DNA of 64,000 nt from Natronorubrum halalkaliphilum (GCF_009834785.1 NZ_WUYX01000022.1:1-64000), one strand, 5' to 3'; shown: positions 52,601 to 61,376, counted from the first letter of the stretch. Numbers and translations are program-made. Notes: generated by a model from the letters alone, not told the origin.

Positions 52601-55600
52601 TATCCATTTGGCGGGACTGATGATAGTGAGGCCGAGCCGGGCGCGAAGTTCCGACGCTGGGCCGCAGCAATCGAGTGCCGCCAGGACTTCGAACCCACGG
52701 ACACCCCAACCCTCGCGCCGCCCAGTGACGAGCAGTGGGAAGCCATCCATGCACAGATGGACCTCTCGGGCGCGGAACGCAAGCGGTGGGAACTCTACTT
52801 CTTGTTGCATCTGGGCGTGCAGGTCGGCCCCCACATCGATTGGGGATGGCTCTTCCCTGGCCGTGGCACCGACGACCGTCGCACGGGCGCGTTATCACTC
52901 TCGGAAGTGCAGTCCCTCACAGATGCCGATCCCGAGTTCGAAGCCAATCCACCGATTTCCCCATCCGAAGACCTACTGGAGCGGTACCAAACAATTAGTT
53001 GGCGCTCAGAACACCATCCAGCGTTCAGTGCCGGCCACTCGAGCAGCTGTCAAGAAGATTGGTTAGACTGCGATATTGAGGAGTGGGAGTACAACAAGGA
53101 TCTGGCGATCCCAACGTGGTGGCATCTCACGGAACTCGATCCAGACGCTGACCGGGGTCATCGGGAGGCAGTTCGGGATGCGACGGCGCTCATCTGGCCA
53201 GAACTCACGTCGACCATCACAGACACTGCGTGGTACTGTGACGGTACGCATTACAGCCACCAACCGAATACACACGACGCCACGATTCCGGCGCTCGGGG
53301 TCGTCCAACTACAGGATGCGGCACTCTGGCCGGTCACGGAACCAGATACAGATGACGATCCTGCGGAACCGCCCGGTGGGTTGAGGCCAGAGGACCTCCA
53401 CACAGCAAGGCCACTAATCACCGCCGACGAGCAACGCGGTGCGGCCAGCTATCTGCCACGACTCAACCTCGACGAAATTATCGCAAGCATCGAGTCGCGG
53501 TTCGATGCGGATGGAGAACTGCCGGGCGTCGAAATCGCATCGCTGCCGACAAAGCTTGGCGCACGGCCGCTGGATGAACTCACCCCAGCCCAAGCGGCCG
53601 ATCGACTCAACGAGTTCTTATCCAGCCGTGCGGTTGCCGATACACACCGCACATACGACCATCAAGCGCTTTCGGCGATGGAATCCACATGGGATTCCCA
53701 GTCGAATACAGTGCCCACCTATGGATTGCTACGGCGGCTCACGGCGACCTCGCAGGTCAGTCGAAAACTCACTGATGAGGAACCCAAGCGCCAGTGGCTT
53801 CGGCGGGATATCTGGCATACTGGCGTTCGACTCCCAGTCCGATGGGCCGACAACTCGCTTATCCTCCACGTTGAGGAGGACATCCCACAGGTCGAGGAGC
53901 CTGAGCTACGAGTCTACACGCAGCAAATCCCGCAGCACGCACGCGAACAGTTCGCCAGTGACGATTCCATCGCGATCGTCGAACGGCCCAGTCGAGAGGC
54001 ACGAGCCATTGCATACCTGTTTGGCGGTGCCCCCGACGGCCCGACACCGCCATTTGGAATTCAAACAAAGACAGAACAGCCGGATCTCGGAGTTTCCGAG
54101 GACGAGTTTGAACCAACACCCCAAGAACAAGAAGCGATTAAGGACCTCAAATCGACACTGGAGCCCCGGATAATCTATCTGCTAGCCGCATACGATGCAA
54201 ATGTATCTGAGGCAAACCATCGGGCGGTCTACAACCAGCTCAATGCGGTCGTCGACAATCCAATCGGGATCATCGAGAGCACCGACGGCACGAGTTCAAG
54301 GCGGTCGACGCAGTGGTCACCGCCAACCACTGATGAGGAAAAGCCAAATCAGATCGCCATCTATCGGAGCGCAATCGACGAGCACAGTGACGATTCGACG
54401 CTGATCCCGCTATACCTCGCAGCAGATGGCCTTGCCCAAGTCATCGACCAATATTCGCTTAGGGATGTCTTCGAGAACATACTCATCAAGCCGGATGACG
54501 CGCTCGATTACGATTACGCCGAACAGAAAGAGAATGTCCGCGCAGAACTCTCTGAGCTTCGAGAACAGCGATTCGAGCTGGTTCAAGCGGCACTGAGAAC
54601 ACTACTTTCGAACATCGACGAGACGGCAAGCCCACCGGAGTTCCATATCAATCCGGACGACGACGTCGAATCGACACTGGAGAAAATGGCGAACGCACCG
54701 AACGGGACTGAGGACACGGTCGTCAATGCATGGGTGGAGGCATTCACGACTGCGGGGCTTGCCGAGCCGGCCACCCGGCAATGTATTGCGGCCGCAGCGA
54801 TGGAGGAGAACTACGCACGACTCCAACATGTTTCTACAGCACTCCAGAACGCCTCAGAGCTTCACCGCGAGGACTTGAGAGACCACCAAGTTTGGGATGA
54901 ACTCGACTCCTGGCCGACCGACAGCGACGTCGAGTCCCTCCGAAAGTACCTCACCGCTGTCGCCAAAATTGACGCCTTCTGGGCGACGTACACCGATAGC
55001 GAATCGGATTCAAAAACCGCTATCGCCCTCGCCGTCGATGCAGCTGCCAACCCAACAGCGCCACCGGAGCCACTGACACCAGTCATAGAGGGCATTCCCG
55101 ACGGCGACCGCGTGGCGACAGCGCTCAGGGACCGCTTGCTGATCGAACTCCCAAAACAGAGTGACGGGCCCGTTCTCGAGTCCATCATAACGACCGTCGC
55201 CGAGTGGCACGCAACCCGCCACAAAACGTTCGCCGCCTCACTCAGTGAGGACGATGACACCAATAAGCTCCTCAGGGCGTTCACGACGGCACTCGAGAAC
55301 CCCACCGAGTCGCTCGCGACTGTTACTGACGCACTGAACGGGTATCGTGAGGACACTGGTGGCGGCGGTGGACCTACGAGCCACGCCAAGCGACGGGAGC
55401 TCACAATGCAGTGGGTGTCAGCGTCGGATACCGAGCTGGATGATGCGGTTAACTCATCTCTCACACTGGAAGATGCACCTGACGATGGGGGCGCTCCCAG
55501 TATTGGATCAAGTTCATCTAGCACCCCGACATCAAACGCAGAGATTGCTGACGACCGAGGGCGTGAAGCCGAACTGCTGTGTCTGGCGCGTACGTGGAAC

Positions 55601-56245
55601 CAGTTCCGGACACAAGACCAATCGACACGAGAGCGAATCCTCGAGGAACTCACTCGATGGCGGAGCGCCGATATCTGGCGGATGAAAGCGGTTGAAGCCA
55701 TCGCCGATATCGATACAAATGAGCCAGCAATCGAGGGCGAACGCCCGGAAGTGGTCCTTCGGCAGGCAACAATCCCCGATGAATCAGCGTATCGGACTGC
55801 ATTCCGCCTGTTGTTCGACGTTTCTGACGAGCGTGGGCCCGGATTCGATTATATCGACCCCTTCGCCGGCATGGACGAAGAAGCGAACTCGGGCTGGGGT
55901 CCGGAACATATGAGACGGGTCGAAGTCAAGGCCGTTACACCGGACCGAGCGACCAATGGCCGCATCAAATTGACCGGAAACGAGTTCCGGATGGCCCGCC
56001 GGCGAGGTCCCGATCCATTGCCGGGTGAGTTACCGAAGAAAATCCGGGAATCAACAGACCGCTACCTGCTCCGCTTAGTGAGTCTCCCGCGTGCGTGGCG
56101 CAGTGAGGATGACCGTGGGAACGGCATCACGGTTAGAGACATTCAGGACTTCGTTGACTACGGGAAGTTTGAAGAGGATGATGAACCCCTCTGGGAGAAG
56201 CTGCGGGGTGGGGAGTTCTACGTGAGCTTTGGGTCTGGCAACTGA
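49652..56245 (+). CDS. Giant sacsin-like HATPase and DUF3883 protein
   Basis: A 2197-aa soluble protein. Residues about 45-230 form a GHKL/HATPase domain of the sacsin type: ELIQNARDA (69-77) is the N-box, IANTGRPF (99-106) and IGEKGVGLKS (132-141) are the nucleotide lid motifs. About 1800 residues of unassigned acidic sequence follow. The last about 150 residues contain the DUF3883/NOV domain: GPGFDY, RRVEVKA, LTGNEFRMA and YLLRLV, with the E-V-K core resembling a PD-(D/E)XK nuclease. This domain order recurs in large proteins of defence islands. The gene starts right after the transposase relic; the first 20 or so residues may not be native. Cellular function is inferred, not known. Confidence 0.82.
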   Translation: MEKDRTGYRFRVSVSGSGSPKQTVAESCRTEHQDLLGALTNESRWSKETDLGVGNQVVASTHESRTVLELIQNARDAIRDGPGDDGRMAVIVGPESLLIANTGRPFELHDDDVFEAVTGLGRSEKLDNSDSIGEKGVGLKSLLQLSERFSVHSVVNDDQLSAQFSRYHAGQMLLAGYDHYLKTELRNELDVESSVIESYQSILDDILDAEARSRLPSTPDIDTIAERESTEEQAPPTPSEFLTDLPRLSLFRYPFLTNTDHEESDATSRLVDALLETGQSASSTATPDNKWLEDHADTYQTVVRLDYDDPEWTGLLDSVQNALAESGRDIVDAFETNRRSANVGGLSSDKTPQAQFWDECTDLSASTLVLLEELDEIDFLKLEGNDTEETGFLEIGDRREVTIETDSAHQSSIGDDPGLSRIPHAVTEETTTTVGTTTHEREFLRYSQTLTPDVHEWLTDEDRDIDAESATMDILLEQPRPEAADWEPTPEPLHLYYPISDASTPFPFVIHAPFEVSFDRQHLVTAEKNQTLLKELPTLIATVSEDLIQSDEATHAPPSGYQSWMPWVVAPVDVAETDAETSLANGIADTLSRLQDTAIVPTDSQEPLQPTATLLDPTRLEAFEALRGRDAAPPIPAAEVIANGEAWKANLPESAPSDQSRFNGFLSQIGLTTLIETIAADASEDDLVTVLCDFWEQAGTTTPDDGFDAWHVTVEHPAHAELYFEAIAEALADHGADADGDDENDAEVDAATRLGRHGVPLLPAEKHKEGTSTAEAEETTVTRLVRARPSEGQSDDGSRQRSERIVFRRQEPGESQQSMAELPTPPQQLPVYIIPYQNEWVGPLKRHNRRWGTRELEGQAAFYRRVGAEAGGFSGDENGDPDVVGYLADLYKQSTAGQTAEWVTPQPFHNKQFDDVEEVFAYDTLTGTPTDYDAFLERRYVQTTPLPTDDGNQLPAERLVFGPEWAERFSDVSDSLASENGVEYPFGGTDDSEAEPGAKFRRWAAAIECRQDFEPTDTPTLAPPSDEQWEAIHAQMDLSGAERKRWELYFLLHLGVQVGPHIDWGWLFPGRGTDDRRTGALSLSEVQSLTDADPEFEANPPISPSEDLLERYQTISWRSEHHPAFSAGHSSSCQEDWLDCDIEEWEYNKDLAIPTWWHLTELDPDADRGHREAVRDATALIWPELTSTITDTAWYCDGTHYSHQPNTHDATIPALGVVQLQDAALWPVTEPDTDDDPAEPPGGLRPEDLHTARPLITADEQRGAASYLPRLNLDEIIASIESRFDADGELPGVEIASLPTKLGARPLDELTPAQAADRLNEFLSSRAVADTHRTYDHQALSAMESTWDSQSNTVPTYGLLRRLTATSQVSRKLTDEEPKRQWLRRDIWHTGVRLPVRWADNSLILHVEEDIPQVEEPELRVYTQQIPQHAREQFASDDSIAIVERPSREARAIAYLFGGAPDGPTPPFGIQTKTEQPDLGVSEDEFEPTPQEQEAIKDLKSTLEPRIIYLLAAYDANVSEANHRAVYNQLNAVVDNPIGIIESTDGTSSRRSTQWSPPTTDEEKPNQIAIYRSAIDEHSDDSTLIPLYLAADGLAQVIDQYSLRDVFENILIKPDDALDYDYAEQKENVRAELSELREQRFELVQAALRTLLSNIDETASPPEFHINPDDDVESTLEKMANAPNGTEDTVVNAWVEAFTTAGLAEPATRQCIAAAAMEENYARLQHVSTALQNASELHREDLRDHQVWDELDSWPTDSDVESLRKYLTAVAKIDAFWATYTDSESDSKTAIALAVDAAANPTAPPEPLTPVIEGIPDGDRVATALRDRLLIELPKQSDGPVLESIITTVAEWHATRHKTFAASLSEDDDTNKLLRAFTTALENPTESLATVTDALNGYREDTGGGGGPTSHAKRRELTMQWVSASDTELDDAVNSSLTLEDAPDDGGAPSIGSSSSSTPTSNAEIADDRGREAELLCLARTWNQFRTQDQSTRERILEELTRWRSADIWRMKAVEAIADIDTNEPAIEGERPEVVLRQATIPDESAYRTAFRLLFDVSDERGPGFDYIDPFAGMDEEANSGWGPEHMRRVEVKAVTPDRATNGRIKLTGNEFRMARRRGPDPLPGELPKKIRESTDRYLLRLVSLPRAWRSEDDRGNGITVRDIQDFVDYGKFEEDDEPLWEKLRGGEFYVSFGSGN

Positions 56246-56511
56246 CATGCTCCTCGACACATTCGGCGACTCATCTGCAATCCAACCCCTCCCCCACTAC
56301 ACGTCTAGCGCTATCGATAGAGTTCCTTTCTCAGCCTCCATTTACTCAGATCAGAGGCATCGAAGCCCGGCAGCGCTCAACCCTTCCGTTCATCGAGGAC
56401 GTCTAGCGCGACTGTCTCGAACGACTCGACACGACTCGATCTCCGGGCGCTGTACTTGACTGTCTACGGGACGCCATCAAGTGCCCCCTACGCTGGAACG
56501 GTTAGCACCTC

Positions 56512-56771
56512 GTGGAACGGAATCGCGTCTCCAAGCTGCTGGAGGGGTACACGCAGAACACCCAGAATGTGGCGGCCCTGAAACGGGCTCGCGACCAGAA
56601 TCTCACCGTCCATCCTGGACAGGATATCGAGTACGCCATCGTCGACGAGAAATCCTCACGGGACCACGTCGCCCTCGCCCCGTAGAGATCGACACCTACG
56701 ACGCATTGTACTACGAGACGCAGCTGGTCCGAGCTGCCGAGATCCTACTGTCTCCCTTTGACTGGAATTAG
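56512..56771 (+). pseudogene. 3' fragment of a family B DNA polymerase gene, frameshifted
   Basis: The frame from 56512 reads RVSKLLEGYTQNTQNVAALKR and GQDIEYAIVDEKSSRDHVAL, stops at 56685, and continues in another frame as IDTYDALYYETQLVRAAEIL, ending LSPFDWN at 56771. The two pieces join into the C-terminal thumb region of haloarchaeal/archaeoviral PolB. The upstream bulk of the polymerase is absent. It is a degraded remnant. The other parts of 56246-57738 hold no supported gene apart from origin repeats. Confidence 0.7.
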
Positions 56772-56835
56772 AACGACATCCGACGCGAGTTCAATGGAAC
56801 ACGTGTAGTCGATATCACGGACTGGGCCTAACGAA

Positions 56836-57703
56836 CCCCCTCCCCCCTTTTTCGAGTTGTAAACTCGTGACGACGGGGAGGGGGTGAACAGAAAGAGGGG
56901 GCTGCAAAACAGCCGATTGTGGCAGATACACACGATAGAAGATCTGAACATCCATTTCTCTAAGATGCAACTAAAAATGCGAAAGTTTATGCTGCCCGCT
57001 ATCTAACCATATCCGTAATGGGGACAGAAGAAATAAATCTTCTAGGCCAGTTAGAAGATTAGAATCTCTGGGTATAGAAAATCTCCTCATCTCGTACATG
57101 GTCCCAATCTCGAGAACTAACAGGTTTCATCGCCTCTACGTCCTATTTTGTGAACTTCATTCTCACTCCATGGGGTCTGAAGTGGTCTGCACCCGGCGAC
57201 TTACAACTCGAAAAAGGGGGGAGGGGGAGGGTAGAAGGTTCGAGTACACCACACGAACTTCACCACCCATCATGTTTGTTAACCGGCATTTCTCTCATTT
57301 GTGAACTACTCCTACGAGCGTTACCCTTTCGCGACAATTCTGGTGCTTACTACTCGAAAACGGGGGGTGTGGGATACACCGTTTCACCCTAAGCATCATT
57401 CGAAAAATTCAGCCGATATAGATCTGCTTCTATACTCAGTGCGACTCACTGTTACTTACAACTCGAAAATGGGGCGGGTGGGAGAATCGAACCAGGTGTG
57501 GTGACGCTCCTCGAAGTCTTACAACTCGAAAACGGGGGGTCTGGGTCATCGAGGGAGTTCGACGATAGAAATTCCTGGCGATCCCTTACAACTCGACAAC
57601 GGAGGGTGTTAGATGCCGAAGACGGTATCTAGCTGGTTTCGGGAATACACGGCTGTAGTTGTTAGATAGCCTGTTTTCACCCGGTTACAACTCCACAAGG
57701 GTC
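56836..57703. repeat. Origin recognition repeats left of orc1/cdc6
   Basis: Copies of TTACAACTCGAAAACGGGG followed by more G lie at 57201-57227, 57347-57374, 57456-57482, 57519-57545 and 57586-57612, all in the + direction, plus a weak one at 57685-57703. One copy in the opposite orientation sits at 56836-56862, directly followed by a partial forward copy, so that the pair forms an inverted repeat. The body plus G-string resembles the ORB elements that Orc1/Cdc6 binds at haloarchaeal plasmid origins. Confidence 0.85.
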
Positions 57704-57707
57704 CACA

Positions 57708-57715
57708 TTTTTATA
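57708..57715 (+). promoter_or_regulatory. TATA box of the orc1/cdc6 gene
   Basis: TTTTTATA centred about 27 bp before the ATG at 57739 fits a near-leaderless transcript. GAGGTGG at about 57726 is a possible Shine-Dalgarno site. The adjacent degenerate origin repeat could let Orc1/Cdc6 repress its own gene. Confidence 0.5.
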
Positions 57716-57738
57716 CCCAGAGTTCGAGGTGGTTCATA

Positions 57739-59223
57739 ATGGGACGAAAGGGACGTAGAGCAGGTTCGAATCATCCAGAAGGTGAAAAGGATCGCAAATC
57801 CTCCTCTGCTGCTCCTGATAATCCCGAGTCGATGGGTGAGGAGATAGATACGTCACAGTCGACGTTTGAGGATGGCTCGGAACTCGCCGATTCTTCTCAA
57901 GAGGCAACAAACGGTGGTGGCATCTCAATCCGGGATCGGCTACAAACTGAGTCGTCTGGGGGGGTCTTCGCGAACAAAGACCTCGTTCGGTCAGATACCA
58001 TCATCGACGAGGATCGTATCGTCGGTCGTGATGAGCAACTGGGCCGTGTCGTCGACAATCTGAAACCCGTGCTCCAGAACGAAGGCATCCCAGATATGCT
58101 TCTGAGTGGTCCCTCTGGAACTGGGAAGTCGCTCATCATTCATGCAGTCTGCAAACAGATTGTCGAACTGTGTGAATCTCAAGGCAAGACCTTCGGGGTC
58201 ATTTCAATCAACTGCGAGGGGCCGAAGACAGCAGATCGAGCTGTCTATCGGTTAGTTAAAGCTGCTGCCGACGACCTCGGCGTTGATCCTGGTGTTCCCC
58301 AAACCGGGGTCTCAACGGATCAGAAGTTGGAGCGACTGTACGAACTAATGCGCGAGTATTACGACGGTGTCATCTTCATTCTCGATGAAATCGATATGCT
58401 CGAGGGACCGTATCAGGAAGCGGAGTACAATTCTCTCATCTATCAGCTTTCACGGGCTCGAAAACTCGCCGATTTTGATGGGCCGATCTCACTCACGACT
58501 ATCACGAATTACGCCGATTTCATGAAGGACCTCAACAGCCGCGCACAGAGTTCTTACAACCCTGATGACATCTTCTTCGACGATTACGATGCGAACCAAC
58601 TCCGTGGTATTCTCCATAACCGACGAGACGCCTTCAAGCCAAACTCACTCACAGATGACGTCGTTCCGCTTGTTGCCGCATTCGGATCCCAAACGCATGG
58701 GGATGCACGGAAAGCAATTGATCTCCTCAGATGGGCTGGCGAATTAGCCGAGCGGCGTGGAGCTGACACTGTTACCGAGACTGATGTCCGTGAAGCCCAG
58801 GAGAAATACACCGAAAATCGCAAACTACGCCATATTAGCGGGATATCCACTCAAAAGAAACTCTCCATCTACGCTGTGGCGGCCACTGCCCACTACGCAA
58901 GAGAACACCCTGAGTGGATACCTGCTGGACCTGCGTTCAAGACGTACCAATTCATTGCTGATACGATGGATTCGGATCAGTACAGTCGCGAGACGTTCGT
59001 AAATCACGTCACAGAGCAGAGTACGTACGGAGTATTGGACTCCGAGCGTCGAGGCAAGGGGCGAGGCAGAGGAGTGCATATGTATTTCTCCCTCTCCGAG
59101 GATCCGGAAACGATCATGGAGACGATTCGTGAGGATTCCCGGTTTGAAGATCTAGCTCACGAAGAGGCGACTATCAGCGCAGTTGTCCGAGAACGGCTGA
59201 AGCAGTTCCGCAGCAAGAACTAA
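57739..59223 (+). CDS. cdc6: Orc1/Cdc6 replication initiator
   Basis: A 494-aa AAA+ initiator. After a low-complexity acidic N-terminus of about 75 residues, the AAA+ domain has Walker A GPSGTGKS (124-131), Walker B ILDEID (214-219) and sensor motifs TITNYADF and GDARKAIDLL. The C-terminal about 120 residues are a winged helix with KLSIYAVAATA and YSRETFVNHV. It binds the flanking G-tailed repeats to open the origin and load MCM. The gene is flanked by repeats on both sides, which makes 56.8-59.5 kb the replication origin of this replicon. Confidence 0.95.
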   Translation: MGRKGRRAGSNHPEGEKDRKSSSAAPDNPESMGEEIDTSQSTFEDGSELADSSQEATNGGGISIRDRLQTESSGGVFANKDLVRSDTIIDEDRIVGRDEQLGRVVDNLKPVLQNEGIPDMLLSGPSGTGKSLIIHAVCKQIVELCESQGKTFGVISINCEGPKTADRAVYRLVKAAADDLGVDPGVPQTGVSTDQKLERLYELMREYYDGVIFILDEIDMLEGPYQEAEYNSLIYQLSRARKLADFDGPISLTTITNYADFMKDLNSRAQSSYNPDDIFFDDYDANQLRGILHNRRDAFKPNSLTDDVVPLVAAFGSQTHGDARKAIDLLRWAGELAERRGADTVTETDVREAQEKYTENRKLRHISGISTQKKLSIYAVAATAHYAREHPEWIPAGPAFKTYQFIADTMDSDQYSRETFVNHVTEQSTYGVLDSERRGKGRGRGVHMYFSLSEDPETIMETIREDSRFEDLAHEEATISAVVRERLKQFRSKN

Positions 59224-59246
59224 TCTCGACCTTATTCTCTCCACAC

Positions 59247-59440
59247 TTACTACTCGAAAACGGGGAGTGTTAGAGCTCCGGGGGTGGGTAACAACTCGAA
59301 AATGGGGAGTATCTTTCGCCGGAATCCTTCGTTACTACTCGAAAACGGGGAGTGTTAGAGCTCCGGGGTGGGTAACAACTCGAAAATGGGGGTATCTTTC
59401 GCCGGAATCCTTCGTTACTACTCGAAAACGGGGGGTGTGA
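59247..59440. repeat. Origin repeats right of orc1/cdc6, in an 84-bp tandem array
   Basis: Repeat copies start at 59247, 59289, 59332, 59373 and 59415, alternating TTACTACTCGAAAACGGGG and TAACAACTCGAAAATGGGG. They are carried on a direct tandem duplication of about 84 bp (59247-59331 and 59332-59414, nearly identical, with a third partial unit). The orientation is the same as in most of the left array. No CRISPR: the spacing is short and the spacer is itself repeated. Confidence 0.85.
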
Positions 59441-59517
59441 CCTCCGATTTTCTTGCTGTCACTTCCAACGATGAGAATGTTGTAGAGAAACGACGAGAAT
59501 GGTCTCCTGAATCGAGT

Positions 59518-59841
59518 TCACTCGTCTGGATTGACCGGTCCCTTGTACTTCGATTTGATTTTCTTGCCCTCTCGCCACTGCCAGTAGTAGTAGCGATTGT
59601 CGTTGATCTCTTTGATCGTGATCGTTGCCTTCGTTGGAACGTCGTCTGGGAGGTCGTCAGGTCGCTTTTCAATCTCGTCCTCTGTTGTCTCTTCCTCGAG
59701 ACGGGCCTCACGTTCCTTGTGCTCGGCGAGCGCTTCAGCGTACGTAGCAATCTCTCGGAGCTGCTCCGGGTGCGACTCGTTGAGCGTGTTGACGATCTCC
59801 GTTGGGGGGTTCGCTGGTGGGATCGGAGGTTCGTAGGACAT
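59518..59841 (-). CDS. DUF6788-like protein, copy 2
   Basis: A 107-aa protein closely related to the one at 22210-22533 (shared ATITIKEINDNRYYYWQWR and SKYKGPVNPDE), with more divergence in the N-terminal half (TEIVNTLNESHPEQLREIATYAE). It sits just beyond the right origin array. The paired TTAACCAACA boxes occur 14 bp upstream of the start, exactly as for copy 1, so the promoter motif has been kept or copied together with the gene. Its function is unknown. Confidence 0.8.
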   Translation of the reverse strand: MSYEPPIPPANPPTEIVNTLNESHPEQLREIATYAEALAEHKEREARLEEETTEDEIEKRPDDLPDDVPTKATITIKEINDNRYYYWQWREGKKIKSKYKGPVNPDE

Positions 59842-59855
59842 CGGCTACTCTCGTG

Positions 59856-59896
59856 TTAACCAACACGGCCCACGAATCCATAGGTTTGTTGGTTAA
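59856..59896. promoter_or_regulatory. Paired inverted TTAACCAACA boxes upstream of DUF6788-like copy 2
   Basis: TTAACCAACA at 59856-59865 and TGTTGGTTAA at 59887-59896, with a 21-bp spacer, 14 bp from the start codon at 59841. The geometry is identical to the site at 22548-22588, while the spacer sequences differ. Confidence 0.7.
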
Positions 59897-59948
59897 GACG
59901 ATAGAGACGGTTCTCGCGATTGCTGGCTGTAACACTACTTGAAACTTC

Positions 59949-59955
59949 TTTATAT
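59949..59955 (+). promoter_or_regulatory. TATA box of the gene at 59980
   Basis: TTTATAT is centred about 28 bp before the GTG at 59980, the spacing of a leaderless archaeal transcript. It favours that GTG over the upstream ATG at 59920. Confidence 0.45.
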
Positions 59956-59979
59956 GCCAGTTTCGTACTATGTTACACC

Positions 59980-60906
59980 GTGCTCCGGCGCATCGAACTC
60001 GAGGTTCTCGCTACGGTCGACCGCGGTGACACGATCTCCGAGCTCGCGACGAAGCTCGACCACAGCGAGAGTTACCTCTCCCGTGCCATCGGCGACCTCA
60101 TCGAGAAGGGGCTCGTCTACACGGAACGCGACGGCCGTCGAAAACGAGTCGTCCCGTCGGATGCTCGCGCCGTCGAACTCTACCAGGACCTCGTCCGCCA
60201 GCACTCCCACATCGAGTTCCCCGAGCTGCTGACCGGAAAGGCACTCGAGGTGCTGTACTATCTCGACCAGCCGCGAACCGTCTCCGAGATCGCCGACCAG
60301 AGCGATAACTACCGCAACACGGTCAACCGCGTCCTCAAGCGGTTTCGTAACCGTGGTCTCGTCGGAACGGCCGACAGCCGCTATGACTTCAACGCCGATT
60401 TCGACCGGCTCCACGAGTTCGCTCGGGAACTCGCACACCATCTGCATCGTCAACGCCTCGAAGCCGTGGTCCCGAAGGGTACGATTCTCTGGGAGGACTA
60501 CGACGAATTCCTTGCCCAGGCCGAGACGGATATCGACGCAAAGGAGTTCCACGAAACCGGCCTTGCTCGATTCGTGGACTTCGACCTCCAGTTCCTGCTC
60601 ACCGGCCACCGCTACTATGTCTACTCCGAGGAACTCGACGCAGTCTCGACGGCGGAGCTCTGCTGTCATACCCTCTTGATCGACGACGGCAGCCGACACC
60701 GCTCGTACTGTCTGCTCCTGCTCAGCCATGTCGACGTCGACGAGGAAAATCTCCGAGAGCAGGCGACGAAGTATGACCTCGAAGACGAAATCGACGCCTT
60801 GCTCCGCTACCTCGAGACGCACGGCGGGGTCGACGACAACCGGCTTCCGGAGTGGGACGAGTTCCAGAAGCTGGCGGCTGACTACGAGGTGCAACTCCCA
60901 CAATGA
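59980..60906 (+). CDS. Haloarchaeal HTH transcriptional regulator
   Basis: Starting at the GTG at 59980 gives 308 aa. Two winged helices occupy the N-terminal half: ISELATKLDHSESYLSRAIGDLIEKGLV (read in pieces) and VSEIADQSDNYRNTVNRVLKRFRNRGLV. A C-terminal domain with no clear family carries LAHHLHRQRL and a beta stretch FDLQFLLTGHRYYVYSEEL. The double-HTH build is common in haloarchaeal regulators next to toxin-like or nucleotidyltransferase genes, but here the neighbours downstream are broken, so its partner may be lost. Confidence 0.8.
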   Translation: MLRRIELEVLATVDRGDTISELATKLDHSESYLSRAIGDLIEKGLVYTERDGRRKRVVPSDARAVELYQDLVRQHSHIEFPELLTGKALEVLYYLDQPRTVSEIADQSDNYRNTVNRVLKRFRNRGLVGTADSRYDFNADFDRLHEFARELAHHLHRQRLEAVVPKGTILWEDYDEFLAQAETDIDAKEFHETGLARFVDFDLQFLLTGHRYYVYSEELDAVSTAELCCHTLLIDDGSRHRSYCLLLLSHVDVDEENLREQATKYDLEDEIDALLRYLETHGGVDDNRLPEWDEFQKLAADYEVQLPQ

Positions 60907-61146
60907 GGCCTTGGTTGAACTTGAGGAGCAGTACGGGGTGACCACGCCGATCGAGGCCCGCGTCCAGGAGCTCACGAATCGGTACTACCGGGGCTCGAAG
61001 TCCTCCAGGCACTCGACGAGCCGATGACCGTCGACGAACTGGCTGCCGGACTGGAGCTGGATACCGACGAGGTTCACGACCGGCTCGCGTATCTCTCAAC
61101 GTTCGACCGGGTCCACCGAGATTGTGACACAGTCCGGTCCCATTGA
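60903..61146 (+). pseudogene. Frameshifted small HTH-like gene
   Basis: Frame 1 (from about 60903) reads NEALVELEEQYGVTTPIEARV and VQELTNRYYRG, then goes out of frame near 60990. A second frame continues VLQALDEPMTVDELAAGLELD, with TDEVHDRLAYLSTFDRVHRD, ending at 61146. The two parts look like one small regulator interrupted by a single-base change. I could not identify its normal family. Confidence 0.55.
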
Positions 61147-61376
61147 GTAGATTACTACCAACACCGTCGCCTAGAACGGCAACTGATGGCGGCTATCATC
61201 ACGCTGGCGAACTTGGCGAGCGAAAAAGCGTCGAGACAGTCATCGAGGGGCACGTTCGCGATGCCCAGGAGTGGGCTGAAATCGATCGATTCGAGGTGCT
61301 GTTATGTAGCTCGACGACCCAGGTCAATTTCACCTGCACTGTTGAAAGCTTCGGAAACGGTGGAGGGGGTGAGTAG
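61143..61376 (+). pseudogene. Possible remnant, coding-like but without a recognised family
   Basis: The frame ending at 61376 contains GERKSVETVIEGHVRDAQEWA, followed by EIDRFEVLLCSSTTQVNFT and a Gly-rich end. It has a coding-like acidic composition, but the upstream part changes frame. It may be the remnant of a partner gene of the regulator at 59980. Support is weak. Confidence 0.25.

Noticed and set aside
54862-55701. 279-codon minus-strand frame opposite the giant gene
   Set aside because: Composition is Ser/Arg/Val-rich and unlike neighbours, and the sense frame is a continuous gene with recognisable termini.
56229-56459. 76-codon frame right after the giant gene
   Set aside because: It contains no recognisable motif and is rich in Ser, Arg and Pro; the same stretch shows no similarity to the polymerase relic that follows.
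59247-59440. Tandem repeats that could be taken for a CRISPR array
   Set aside because: The alternating 84-bp units repeat both the motif and the intervening sequence, so there are no unique spacers; motifs match the origin repeats left of the orc gene.
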